From CAWFYI01 sp963820105 (GTDB lineage Bacteria > Patescibacteriota > Saccharimonadia > Saccharimonadales > UBA4665), in the NCBI GenBank assembly GCA_963820105.1, contig CAWFYI010000001.1:885911-949910 (forward strand): DNA of 64,000 nt, in the 5' to 3' direction. The stretch's first letter is position 1, and every line of letters begins with the position of its first letter. Below the pieces are notes generated by a model. That model did not search any database. It worked only from the letters and a program-made list of their open reading frames with translations, and was not told the origin of the DNA. This document shows, piece after piece, positions 52,019 through 62,262 of the stretch. A program made the position numbers and the translations under genes.

Positions 52019-52786
52019 ATGCTGCTGACAATCGATGTCGGAAATACCAACGTAACGCTCGGCCTGTATGATGGGGAAACGCTGGGGCCGCGCTGGCGGC
52101 TGGCCACCGAACAGCACCGCATGGCGGACGAATACGGCATTCTGCTCATCAGTTTGCTGCAGCATGCCGGGCAGGCGCCGGCCAATGTGCATGGCATCGC
52201 GCTGGCATCGGTGGTGCCGCCGCTCACCGGCACCTTCGTCGCAGTCTGCGAAGACTACTTCGGGCAGTCCCCGTTCGTCGTCGACGCCGGGGTCAAGACC
52301 GGGGTACGCATCAAGTATGATGATCCCAAGCAGGTGGGGGCCGACCGGGTGGTCGACGCGGCCGCCGTGCAAAAGCTGTATGGCGGGCCGGCCTGTGTGG
52401 TCGACCTGGGCACCGCGACCACCTTTGATGCCATCTCGGCTGAGGGCGATTACCTGGGAGGCGCCATCGCGCCCGGCATCGGCATCGCAGCCGACGCGCT
52501 CTTCCAGCGCACCGCCAAGCTGCCCAAGGTGGACCTGCAGGTGCCGCCAGCCGCCATTGGGCGCAACACCGTTCACGCGCTTCAGTCGGGCTTGCTGTTC
52601 GGTTACGTGGGCCTGGTCGAAGGCATGGTGGCTCGCTTTCGCAAGGAATTGGGTCCCGAGATGAAATCGATTGCCACTGGGGGCCTGGCGTCTGTCATCG
52701 CCGGCCAGACCACGGTGATCGACCACATAGCTCCCTGGCTGACCCTGGAAGGGCTCAAGATTGTGTGGGAACTGAACCATCGGTGA
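52019..52786 (+). CDS. coaX: Type III pantothenate kinase
   Basis: 255 aa. First committed step of CoA synthesis: pantothenate plus ATP to 4'-phosphopantothenate. ASKHA-fold signatures are MLLTIDVGNTNVTLGLYDG (phosphate 1), QVGADRVVDAAA, ACVVDLGTATTFDAIS (phosphate 2) and SIATGGLASVI. Usual length. It is 40 bp after the PanC-like gene, with coaBC 1.1 kb further on, so three CoA-pathway homologs lie together. Confidence 0.95.
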   Translation: MLLTIDVGNTNVTLGLYDGETLGPRWRLATEQHRMADEYGILLISLLQHAGQAPANVHGIALASVVPPLTGTFVAVCEDYFGQSPFVVDAGVKTGVRIKYDDPKQVGADRVVDAAAVQKLYGGPACVVDLGTATTFDAISAEGDYLGGAIAPGIGIAADALFQRTAKLPKVDLQVPPAAIGRNTVHALQSGLLFGYVGLVEGMVARFRKELGPEMKSIATGGLASVIAGQTTVIDHIAPWLTLEGLKIVWELNHR

Positions 52787-52830
52787 GGTCACCGGACGCA
52801 GCGGCGGATTGACACGGACGCGAGTCACCA

Positions 52831-53925
52831 ATGACCAGGACAACCAAGTGGTGGGAATGGCTGTTAGCCGGCGCTTTAGCAGCTCTGGCTGCACTGCTGC
52901 TGTTCCAGTTCTTCAACAGTTGGCCTATTGAAGGCACCTCCCTGGCGCTGGATTGGAAAGGCATTTGGGGCGATCTGCAGGGGGGTCGGCCGCACTTCAA
53001 CACAGATTCATTGTTAATCGTCCCGTGGGACGCTGTGCTCTTGCTGCCGATCGGTTGGCTGCCCTTGCGGGCCAGCTGGGCGGCGGCCACCCTGCTCACG
53101 GTGGCCGTCCTGGTGCTCAGCGTTCCCGTTTCGCACGGTAGAGGACGGCATTTGCTCGGCCTGGCGCTGCTCGTAACAGCCTACCCCACCTTGCGCCATA
53201 TCGCCGATGGCAACCTGGAGTGGCTCGTGATCCCAGGTTTCCTGCTGACGGTTTATGGCTATGAAAAGGATAAGATTTGGCCGCTGGCCGCCGGGCTGCT
53301 CCTGGCCACGGCCAAGGTGCAGGAAGCCTGGCTGCCGTGCCTGGTGTTGGCTGTTTATCTGCTGCGCACCTGGCAGGTCAAGCGCCTGCTCGCGCTGGCC
53401 GGTCTGATCATGGTGTTCGTCATACCGGCGCTGATCTGGCTGGGGCGGGAGTGGATATTCGGGATTACCCACGTGATAGAGAGCGGCAGCATCATGGATA
53501 GCAGCCTGGTGTCCACGCTGGCGCGCCTCCACCTGCCTGGCTGGCCGGCCGTCGCCGGCTGGCTGATCCTGGCAGCCCTGGTGGCGCTGTATGCCTGGTA
53601 CAGCGGCCCCACCTTCACGCGCCAGAAGGCGGCGGCGCTCATCGCCGCCTCGCTGCTGCTGTCGCCCTATGCGGCTGGTAACAGCTATCTGACGTTGCTG
53701 GCAGTCGGCATCATCCCACTGGTCATGGCCGGCTACCTGCCGGCGGTGATTTTGATGGTCCTGGTCGATCTGCCCTATCTCGCCGGCCGTGACCTGCTCT
53801 TCAATTGGTCGGCCACCTACTGGACTGTTTTGATGCTCCTGTGGATTGTCATAGCGGCCACGCTGCCGGGCACCCAGCCGCAACCACGGCCAGACGTCGC
53901 GGTGATGGCCGCCCCTGAGTCTTGA
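52831..53925 (+). CDS. Polytopic membrane protein, GT-C/DUF2029-like glycosyltransferase
   Basis: 364 aa with about 8-9 transmembrane helices. Early acidic residues (ALDWKGIWGDLQGG) lie in the first extracytoplasmic loop, followed by GNLEWLVIPGFLLTVYGYEK, as in GT87/DUF2029 polyprenyl-linked sugar transferases. Its start is 44 bp after coaX and its end is 3 bp before coaBC, so it is embedded in the CoA operon. Family assignment is by architecture, not by a decisive motif. Confidence 0.55.
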   Translation: MTRTTKWWEWLLAGALAALAALLLFQFFNSWPIEGTSLALDWKGIWGDLQGGRPHFNTDSLLIVPWDAVLLLPIGWLPLRASWAAATLLTVAVLVLSVPVSHGRGRHLLGLALLVTAYPTLRHIADGNLEWLVIPGFLLTVYGYEKDKIWPLAAGLLLATAKVQEAWLPCLVLAVYLLRTWQVKRLLALAGLIMVFVIPALIWLGREWIFGITHVIESGSIMDSSLVSTLARLHLPGWPAVAGWLILAALVALYAWYSGPTFTRQKAAALIAASLLLSPYAAGNSYLTLLAVGIIPLVMAGYLPAVILMVLVDLPYLAGRDLLFNWSATYWTVLMLLWIVIAATLPGTQPQPRPDVAVMAAPES

Positions 53926-53928
53926 TCT

Positions 53929-55165
53929 ATGCTACCGATTTCACTCTTGGCCGATAAACACATCGTTTTGGGGGTCACCGGCTCCATCGCCGCCTATAAG
54001 GCTGCCGATTTGGCCAGCCAAGCTGACCCAGGCCGGCGCGCGCGTTGACGTGGTGCTGACCGAGGCAGCCACACGCTTCGTGACCCCGCTCACCTTCCAG
54101 TCGGTCACCGGGCGGCCGGCGCACTGCGACCTGTGGGCGGCCAGTGGTGAGGCCCACATTGCGCATGTGACCCTGGCAGAGCAAGCTAACCTGCTGGTCA
54201 TTGCGCCGGCCACGGCCGATGTGATTGCCCGGCTGGCGCATGGCCTGGCCGATGACCTATTGACGGTCACGGCACTGGCCGCCCGCTGCCCGCTGCTGCT
54301 GGCCCCAGCCATGGATGGGGGTATGTATGAGCATCCCGCCACTCAGGCCAACCTAAACACGCTCGCGGAGCGCGGGGTCGTTATCCTCGGACCGGCTGAG
54401 GGCCGCATGGCTTCCGGGTTGATGGGCCGTGGGCGCCTGCTGGAGCCGGAGGAAATCTTTGGCCACATCCGGCTGGCGCTGGCCCGCGGGGGCAGCCTGT
54501 CTGGCCGGCACGTGGTGGTCTCGGCCGGAGGCACCCACGAGCCGATCGACCCCGTGCGATTTATCTCTAATCGCTCATCGGGCAAGCAGGGCTATGCGCT
54601 GGCCCAGGCCGCGCTTGATCGCGGGGCTCAGGTCACCCTGGTGGCCGGCCCCACCGCGCTGCCCACACCCGCCGGCGCCCGGCTGGTGGCCGTGCAGACC
54701 GCGCAGGAGATGGCTCAGGCGGTGTTGGCCGCCAGCGCCGAGGCTGATGTGCTGCTGATGGCCGCGGCCGTCGCCGACTTCCGGCCAGCCCAGGTGGCCG
54801 GCCAAAAGATCAAAAAAGACACTGTGCCTGAGATTAGGCTCGAAAAAACCGTAGATATCCTGACGGCCGTGGTTGAGGCTCGGGAACAGTCAGCGGCGGA
54901 GCGTCCGGCAGTTATCGTTGGCTTCGCCGCCGAAAGCCAAAACCTCATCGAAAACGCGCGCGACAAGGTGCTGCGGAAGCGATTATCGCTCATCGTGGCC
55001 AACGACATCTCGGCCAGCGACGCCGGTTTTGCGGTCGACACGAACCGTGTCACCCTGATCGACAGCGGTGGTGGCATTGAAGCGCTGCCGCTCCTAACCA
55101 AGACGCAGGTGGCCGATGCCGTTCTGGCCCGCGTGGAAAAATTCCTGGCGCCACTGGCCGGTTGA
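53929..55165 (+). pseudogene. coaBC: Bifunctional phosphopantothenoylcysteine decarboxylase/synthase, one frameshift
   Basis: Start MLPISLLADKHIVLGVTGSI at 53929. One extra base near 54,013 (GCCAGCCAAG) shifts the frame, and the rest runs open to 55165. The CoaC half has GVTGSIAAYKAADLA, VIAPATADVIARLAHGLADD and APAMDGGMYEHPATQANL. The CoaB half has VVSAGGTHEPIDPVRFISNR, SSGKQGYALA, AAAVADFRPAQVAGQKIKK and VGFAAES. Together they convert 4'-phosphopantothenate and cysteine to 4'-phosphopantetheine with CTP and FMN. Corrected length about 411 aa, normal for the family. Confidence 0.92.
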
Positions 55166-55281
55166 GGCCAGACAAAGCCCCTCAGATTTCAAAAACCCCG
55201 CAAATCTCGCCCAAACTGGCGCCCTGGCTGCGCGGATGGCGACAGTGATACAATTCGGCAGACTTGGGGGCAGGAAAAGAC

Positions 55282-55728
55282 ATGCTTGAGCTTTGGAATT
55301 CGTCCGGTTTCTATTTGTGGGCCCTCACCACTGGCCTGGTTGTTATCGCGCTGGCCTGGCTGGCGTATAACACCTTTGCCGGTCAAGACGAGGCCGAACC
55401 CAGAGCGCCCGCCGCCAACGTCGACCTGTCGGAGGTGGAGGCCCTGTCAGATCGGGTGACCGCCCTGGCGGAGGCCGCCCCGCACATGCAGGCCACGCTC
55501 GGCCGTTCGCTGCAATACTCCGGCCTGGTGCGCTATGCCGACGGCTCTGGCGCCCAGGCCTTCTCCCTGGCGGTCTTCAATGCTCGCGGCGATGGCTTTG
55601 TCCTCTCCAGCAGTGTCCGCGGCGGCGTGAGCGCCAAATCTCTCAGCCGCTGGACCGCTGCTCAGCCGCTCAGCCTGGAAGAGCAGTCCGCGCTTGATCA
55701 GGCGCGCGGCCAACAGGATAAGGGGTAG
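55282..55728 (+). CDS. DUF4446 family membrane-anchored protein
   Basis: 148 aa from ATG 55282. One N-terminal transmembrane helix (YLWALTTGLVVIALAWLAYN) is followed by a short coiled coil and the conserved DUF4446 core: SLQYSGLVRYADGSGAQAFS, then LAVFNARGDGFVLSSSVRGG and LSLEEQSALDQA. Found mainly in Firmicutes and Chloroflexota; function unknown. Confidence 0.8.
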   Translation: MLELWNSSGFYLWALTTGLVVIALAWLAYNTFAGQDEAEPRAPAANVDLSEVEALSDRVTALAEAAPHMQATLGRSLQYSGLVRYADGSGAQAFSLAVFNARGDGFVLSSSVRGGVSAKSLSRWTAAQPLSLEEQSALDQARGQQDKG

Positions 55729-55842
55729 AACGTTTGTTCCATCCTTCACATTGACAAACCTTTCTAACCTGTTACACTTTTGGTTTGTAGCCTAGCTAGT
55801 ATTGTTGTGCAACACGTCAATACAAATCCAGAAGGAGGCAGG

Positions 55843-56491
55843 ATGTTCACTTTCAAACCTGCGTCGAAGAATGGCATCGAACGGCAACGGTAACGGTAAC
55901 GGAAATGGCCACAGCAGCGAAAATGGTAACGGTCACAGCAGCGGCAATGGGAACGGCAATGGTCATGCCCCGCTAAGCGGCTGGTTTGGCCTGGGCATCG
56001 GGCAAAAGATCGGCAGCGCGCAAAAGAACGGGAATGGCAATGGCCATTCCAATGGGAACGGGCACACCAGCAAGATCGAGAGCGTGGTGGGGCCCGGGGT
56101 CCACTTTCAAGGTAGTGTGAGCGGCACCGGGGGAATACGGATCGAGGGCACCTTTGACGGGACGATCACGGTCAAGGGATCCGTCGTGGTCGCTGACGGC
56201 GCCAAGGTCACCGCCGACATTCAAGCGCTATCGGTATCGGTGGCGGGCAGCGTGCAGGGCAATATCACGGCCAATAAGGTGGAAATTCGCTCCACCGGGC
56301 GTATTTTTGGAGACTTGATCACCACGACCTTCGCCACCGAGGAGGGCGCCTTCCTGCGGGGCCAGGTGAGGATGGAAGACGAGATCGGGGCGCCGGCGCA
56401 GTTGGCCCCGCCTACGGCAGCAGTGGAGACTCGACGGCTGTTCCGGCCGACAGCCCAGTGGAAGTGGCCGCGTAAGACAGCTTTCTCTTGA
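55843..56491 (+). CDS. Bactofilin with Asn-Gly repeat N-terminus (possible frameshifts)
   Basis: The strongest start signal is ATG 55843 behind AGGAGG (MFTFKPASKNG), joined by an indel near 55,870 to the main frame; alternatively ATG 55871 (MASNGNGNGNG) is used. Residues about 1-60 are Asn-Gly-His/Ser repeats from degenerate GGTAAC units. The bactofilin beta-helix follows: VVGPGVHFQGSVSGTGGIRI, EGTFDGTITVKGSVVVADGA, AGSVQGNITANKVEIRSTGR, FGDLITT. Bactofilins polymerise without nucleotide into membrane-associated scaffolds. The C-terminus may also be shifted, since the other frame ends DSTAVPADSPVEVAA. Confidence 0.85.
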
Positions 56492-56498
56492 AAAATAG

Positions 56499-56530
56499 CC
56501 GGGCGCACCTGCTGAGGTGCGCCCGGTTTT
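56499..56530 (+). terminator. Rho-independent terminator after the bactofilin gene
   Basis: 12-bp GC-rich stem CCGGGCGCACCT / AGGTGCGCCCGG, loop GCTG, followed by TTTT. Confidence 0.85.
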
Positions 56531-56604
56531 GATTCTAGCGCCTGGGCCGCGGCAAGGGGCCGGGCCATGGCCGTTGGCCACGCCCCATGGGGGCCCAGGC
56601 GAGC

Positions 56605-57589
56605 CTAGTGGCCCAGCACCGGGTGGGGCTGATAGCACTCTTCCAGGAAGGTCATCTCGTCGGGCGAGAGCTTCACTTGCAGCGCGGCCACCGCGTCCTC
56701 CAGGTGGCCGGGCTTACTGGCCCCAATGATGGGCGCCGTGACGTCCGGCTTGTGCAGCATCCAGGCCAGTGCGATCTGGGCCATGGGCAGGACCGCGCTT
56801 TTCACTCAACTCAGACAGGCGCTGAGCGATTTCGAAGTCGTTGTCGCCATAATACATGTTGTGCGCGAAGTTGTCGGTGCGGGCGCGTGAGGTCTCGCCC
56901 GCCTTCTGCGGCTCGCGCACGGGCTTGCGCGTCAAAAAGCCGCGTGCCATTGGGCTCCAGGGGATCACCCCAATGCCGCGCGCCCGGCATAGCGGCAGCA
57001 TTTCGCGCTCTTCCTCGCGATAGGTCAGGTTGTAGTGGTCCTGCATGGACACAAAGTTGGCCCAGCCGTGCCGCTCGGCGATGTCGAGCGCGGTGGCGAA
57101 CTGCCAGGCATACATGCTGGAGGCGCCGATGTAGCGCGCTTTGCCGGCGCGGACCACGTCATTCAGGGCTTCCATCGTCTCTTCTATCGGCGTCTCATCA
57201 TCCCAGCGGTGGATTTGATATAGATCGACATAATCCGTGCCTAACCGCCGCAGCGAGGCATCAATGCCGCTCATAATGTGCTTGCGCGACAGGCCACGCT
57301 GGTTGGGTTTGTCGCCCATGGCGTTGAACACCTTGGTGGCCAGCACCACCTCATCCCGCCGGGCAAAATCGCGCAGCGCGCGACCGGTCACCTCTTCGCT
57401 CACCCCTTGCGAGTAAACGTCGGCCGTGTCAAAGAAGTTGATGCCCAATTCCAGGGCCTGCTTCACGAACGGGCGGCTCTCGTCCTCGGGCAGCACCCAC
57501 TCGCGCCAGGCTTTGCTGCCGTAGGTCATCATCCCCAGGCACAGCTGCGAGACTTTCAGGCCGGTATGACCCAAATTCAAGTATTCCAT
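56605..57589 (-). pseudogene. Aldo/keto reductase, one frameshift
   Basis: Start at the third of three consecutive ATGs (57589, MEYLNLGHTGLKVSQLCLGM), with GAGGTG just upstream. TIM-barrel NADPH-dependent reductase of the YajO/Kvbeta-like type. Catalytic tetrad visible: Asp and Tyr in NFFDTADVYSQG, Lys in VLATKVFN, His in DLYQIHRWDDE. NADP-binding region GIGVIPWSPMARGFLTRK. An indel near 56,800 separates the C-terminal part (MAQIALAWMLHKPDVTAPII, GASKPGHLEDAVAAL). Corrected length about 328 aa. It starts 8 bp after the A2M stop on the same strand. Confidence 0.88.
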
Positions 57590-57596
57590 CATCACC

Positions 57597-59722
57597 TCAT
57601 GGGTTTATTTTGAACACTACCCCGTCGCCGGTGCCCTGAACGTCGGGGAAATAGCTCTCGCGCGCCTGGGTCGGGATCACCTGGTAGGTGCCCGGCAGCG
57701 AGGCGTGCATCACATAGGTATATTCGTAGGTGCCCTTCGGCAAATAGGTGGCGAAGAGCACCACTTTTTCGTCGCGCAGGTCGGTGTTGGAGAACCACCA
57801 CCAGCCCCAGCCATAATACAGCGGATCGCTCGGGTTCAGCGCGGGCGGCTGGCCGACCACTGAAGTCGTTTGCAGGCTGGTATCCACCGCCTCGGCGCCA
57901 GCTGGCAGCGGGTCTTCCAGGGTCACATAGTAAAGGTCATTGGGCGCCACCAGGCTGACGCGCACCTCGATGTCCTGCCCGGCCGTAGCTTCGGTGATCA
58001 CCTGGCATTCGGGTTGGTCCTGCCCGCCGCAGGCGTCGGTCTTCAGCCGATATTGGCGCGAGACGCTGATGCCCTGGTTAATCGCGTGCACCTGCCCCAC
58101 CGGCTCATACACATTCAGGTTGGCAGTGTAATACAGCCGGCCGTCGCCGGCGCCCCGGCTGACCGTCAGCCGGTTGGCCTGGTCCTTCAGCAAGTCGGCC
58201 ACGGCCACGTGCAGCTGCACCGGGTTCTGCAGGTTGGCGGCCGTGACGCTGCCAGATGCCAGGCTCTGGCCGTTCAGGTTGACACTGTAGTCGTAGTTGC
58301 CCTTCAGCTCGCCGCTGGCCGCCAGCCAATCTGTCAGGCCGATGAGCGCCCAGGCCGTCTCCTGAGTGGTCGTCCAGGAGGTGGCCTTGCGCGCGACCAT
58401 CAGCCAGCGCACCACGTTCGGGATCAGGTTGTTGCCTGGGTCGAGGGTCACCAGGGTTTCGAGCACGATGGCGGTTGAGCGCGTGTCGGTGTTCATGTTG
58501 CGCCAGTCGCCAGCCTGTTCTTCCCAGTGCGCGCCGGTGGCTGACACGATGGCGGCGTTGTTGATATCCGACAGCAGGGTCGTCGTCCGGCTGGTATCGC
58601 CGGGGTCCAACTGATGGAGCGCCAGCGCCAGGTAGGCGCGGGCATAGGTATCCAGTCGTTGGCGGGCGTCAAAGAGCTGCACGGTGGCGCTGGTATTGCC
58701 CTGGCCGGCCTCGGCCAATGTCAGCAAGATGAACGCCTGCCGGTTGAGCTGCCAGTTCTGGGTTGTGTCGACGCTGCCGGGCTGCACCAGTTGATCCTGC
58801 AGATAAGCCACCGCGTTGGACAGGACGCTGGCGTTGACCGCAAAGCCCGCCTGTTGCGCCTTGATCAGGCCGAACAGCACGTAGGCACTGATATACGCGT
58901 CAGAGTCGTCGGTATTCCACCAGCCCCAGCCGCCATCCACGTGCTGCAGTGCATACAGCCGCTGCAGGCCGGTGTTCACCTGCGTCGTCAGATCTGTTTC
59001 GAGCCCAGGACTGGACTGCCCCAGCTTCTTGAGCGTTTGGAAGGTGAGCACGTTCGGCAAGAAGCTCGAGACGATGCCCTCGGTGTTGTCGTAAGGGTTG
59101 GCCTTGAGATCGCTGAGCGCGCCCGTCAGGCCGGCGGCCAGCGAAGGGTCGAGCTGCACGTCCAGGCTGCCCTGGGTGGCGTCGAAACGGCGCGGCAGGC
59201 TGATCGACTCCAGCCGCGAGCCGGCCGCCTCCAGTTGGCCAGCCGTGCTGGTCGTCGTCGGCGCCGAATACTTGTAGATCGGCAGTAGTTGGTCCGGCGG
59301 CGCGCCCACGGTTGGCTTGGAGGCGTCCTGCAAACCGCCGCCGGCCACGCTGAAGGTCAGATCGGCGGCGGCGGCGTCCAGGGCGGTGACGTTCCAGTTG
59401 ACGTTGACCCGGTCGTTGGCCTTGACCGTCACCACCTGGCTCACGGGTGAGTCGAGTGACACGCCGGTGCCGGTCAGGGTGACGGTGGCCTGGATATCGT
59501 TGGCGGTGTTGTTGTTGATTTCCGCCCCCAGCTGGGCCTGGTCGCCGACCACGAAGAAGCGCGGCGTGGTGGGCTGGATGAGCAAGTCCTTGGTGGCGAC
59601 GATATCGACCGTGGCCTGGCCTACCAGGGTGTCCTGGGCGGTCAGCCCGCGCGCATCCAGGCGCCAGGTGGTGAGGTTGTCCGGCAGCTTCACCGAGACC
59701 GCCGCCTGGCCCGTCTGCGTCC
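57597..59722 (-). pseudogene. Bacterial alpha-2-macroglobulin, C-terminal part (no thioester motif)
   Basis: Contains the A2M signature region KLPDNLTTWRLDARGLTAQD TLVGQATV, then IQPTTPRFFVVGDQAQLGAE. The usual thioester segment P-Y-G-C-x-E-Q is NPYDNTEGIVSSFLPNVLTF: Cys and Gln are both replaced. The alpha/alpha toroid follows (LQHVDGGWGWWNTDDSDAYI, TAIVLETLVTLDPGN, TTQETAWALIGLTDW), then the C-terminal receptor-binding-like domain. Such proteins trap proteases at the cell surface. Without the thioester this one cannot bind them covalently. It joins the upstream part through an indel near 59,722. Confidence 0.85.
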
Positions 59723-61140
59723 GTGACCACGTCGGCCTTCCAAAACGCGGTATCCAGGAAGTTGGTGCGCACCTGGTCAAAGCCGCCCTCCGAGCCCCCG
59801 CCGCCGCCCTTGGCCTGATCGGCGGCCACGTTCAGCCGATCTACGCCCAGCGTCAGGCCCAGGCTGGTGCGCACGCTCAGCCCGGCCTCGCCATAAAAGG
59901 CGTCCAGGATCGGGCTGGAATTCGGCGCCGACAGTGACAGCACGGCCAGGTCGACCACGCCCACCGAAAACTCGGCCTGCACCGGCTTGCCGGTGTAGTC
60001 GGTGGCCTGGATCTGGTACGTGACCGTATCGCGCGGCCCAACCTTGGTCTTGTCGGGCGTCAGGGTCACGTTGATCTGCTGCTGCTCCGGGCTGACCGAG
60101 AGCTTGACCGTGCCCACCTTGAACGACGGCGCCGGGTTGTTGGCGTCCACGCCCTTGACCAGCACGACGGAGACAAAGACGTCGGGCGCATAGCCCGCCG
60201 TGATGGGCAGCTTGTAGACGGTGCTGTTGCTGGTGAGCTGCAGCACTTCCTTGGTCAGGATGCGCCCGCGCTCGACGGTCAGCAGCGCCGTGGCCGTGCC
60301 CTGGAAGGGCGATGGGATCAGGATCTCGGCGGTGTCGCCGGGTTTGTACGCTTTGCGGTCCGCCACCAGGTTCAGCCGGTCGTTGTTATCCTGGCGCCAG
60401 GTGACGAAATTGCTGGAAGACACCCAGACAATCGTCGACGAGGTGACGCGGTGGCCGCCAGCGTCGGTGCCGGTGACCTTCACTTGATACGTGCCGCCCT
60501 TGGGCGGGGTGAACGTGCCGGTGGCCTGCCCCTTGTCGTCGGTGGTCACGTCTTGGCTGGAGATTTCCGTATCCTTGACGTGACAGGTCCAGGCATTGGC
60601 GCCAGTGTCGGGATCCTTCTCCAGGGCACAATTCCACTGGTGATCGTTATAGACCACGTGCAGCGCCTGGTTGGGCGCCGGGTTGCTGTGCCAATCCACG
60701 GTAAGCAGGTTGACATTTAGCGGCTGGCCGGCGGTGCCCACATACTGCTCCGGGCGGACGCCGACGTAGAACGTGCCCTGGTGGACGATCACCTGGGCAC
60801 GCGCCGAGACTTGCTGGCCATTGGCGTCGGTGACCGTGGCTTCGATCGTGTAGATCTGCGAGAGCGTGGCGTTCGACAGGTCAGCCGGCACGTTGAGGCT
60901 GGCATGGCCCTGGGCGTCGGTCTGGCCGTCTTTTTCCGAGATCAGCCGCCCAAACGTGCCATAGACGGGGCCGGTCTGGTTCGCGGACCAGTCGAAGTCG
61001 TAGAAATCGTAGTAGCCCTGGCCGGTATAGGGGAAAACGTAGTCCGCCGACAGCACCGACCAGTGCACGTTGGCATTCGAGACCGGGCCGCCGAAGAAGA
61101 AGCTGGCGTCCACCGTCACCGGGATGGTAGCGCCTTGCAC
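59723..61140 (-). pseudogene. Alpha-2-macroglobulin, middle part (MG domains and bait region)
   Basis: Same gene, next frame. Macroglobulin-like beta domains: IPVTVDASFFFGGPVSNANV, HWSVLSADYVFPYTGQGYYD, AQVIVHQGTFYVGVRPEQYV, then FVTWRQDNNDRLNLVADRKA and YKPGDTAEILIPSPF (a classic A2M strand), and PVQAEFSVGVVDLAVLSL before the bait-like region DQVRTNFLDTAFWKADVV. The frame fails at both ends through single-base indels (near 61,140 and 59,722). Confidence 0.8.
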
Positions 61141-61203
61141 CGTTTCGCGACAGCGGCGAAGCCACCTGCACCTGGAAACTCGGGCTTTTGATATTGCGCC
61201 ACG

Positions 61204-62262
61204 CTAAACGACACGTAGCCGAACTGCTGGTCGCCGCGCGCCGAGCGTGAGGTTATAAAAGCCCAGGCTGGCCTGCGGCGCCAACTGGAATTGGCCCGAC
61301 AGGGTGCCAAACGCGTCGGTGGTGAAAGTATCACTGTAGACCTGCTGGCCCTGATCGTTGGTGATCGAAACGTTCAGCGGGTCGGCGGAGGGCAGGCTGA
61401 AACGGGCATTGTCCTCGTTGCGCAAATCGGCCTTGAAGAAGACCACCTGGCCGGGTCGATAGATGGGCCGGTCGGTGTAGACGTAGGCCAGGGAGGTGTG
61501 CGGGTAGTAGTCGCCGGTCAGGCCAAAATCCCACGGGTCAATGCCGCTCGACCAATCCGTCAGGCCAACCGAGAAGCCGGTTGGCCCGGAGCCGCCCTGC
61601 GAAACGGCATACACCTGGGTCCACAGGTCCGGCCGGTCGGGCAGGTCGACCTGCAGCACGCCGTTCGAGTCGGTCTGGCCGTCGGCGAGCTTTTGGAATT
61701 TCTCGTCATAGACGGTTATGGGCATGTTCGGCACCGGCTGGCCGCTGTCCAGGTCGGTGGCCCAGACCAGGGCTTCCTTGAGCGCCACCTTCAGCGTGAG
61801 GTTGACGCCGGAGACCACCAGGATTTGGTTCTGATTGCCGGGCAATTCGGCTGCCACCATGCGCAGATAGTAAAGCCCCGGCGGCAGCGCCCCACCCTGG
61901 TCGCCAGCCACCGGCACCCGCGTGAGCACGTGCTCGTTGAGCGAGTTTTGCAGGCTCGTATTCCAATGGCGCACCAGGTCAGCGTTGCTGGGGTTGTAGT
62001 TCTGGCTGGCGTCGTAGTTGTTGGGGCCGGTTAGCGCGGCAAATTCGTCCAGCGACAGCTTATATAAGTCGAAGGTCGCCTGGCTCAAATTCAGGCTGGT
62101 GACGTACAGCACCGTGTCCGAGTAGGCGTTGTAGGTGCCGACCAGGCCCTGCGAGTTGAAGTAAACCTCCGGCGGCAGGGCCGCGGTGTGGAAGTTGACG
62201 GTCTGGCCCTGCGGGATGGGGTTGCCGTACGGGTCGTTCATGCCGCCGCCCAGGGTGACCAC
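61204..62262 (-). pseudogene. Alpha-2-macroglobulin, MG3-MG4 region
   Basis: 352 codons of the same gene. Contains SLNLSQATFDLYKLSLDEFA, PPGLYYLRMVAAELPGNQNQ and QILVVSGVNLTLKVALKEAL. The hallmark AYVYTDRPIYRPGQVVFFKA is the A2M MG3/MG4 signature. The true protein continues upstream past 62262 and downstream past 61204; about 60 bp between frames at 61,140-61,240 read NLTLGARGDQQFGYVSFSVA and KPEFQVQV when combined across frames. Confidence 0.82.
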
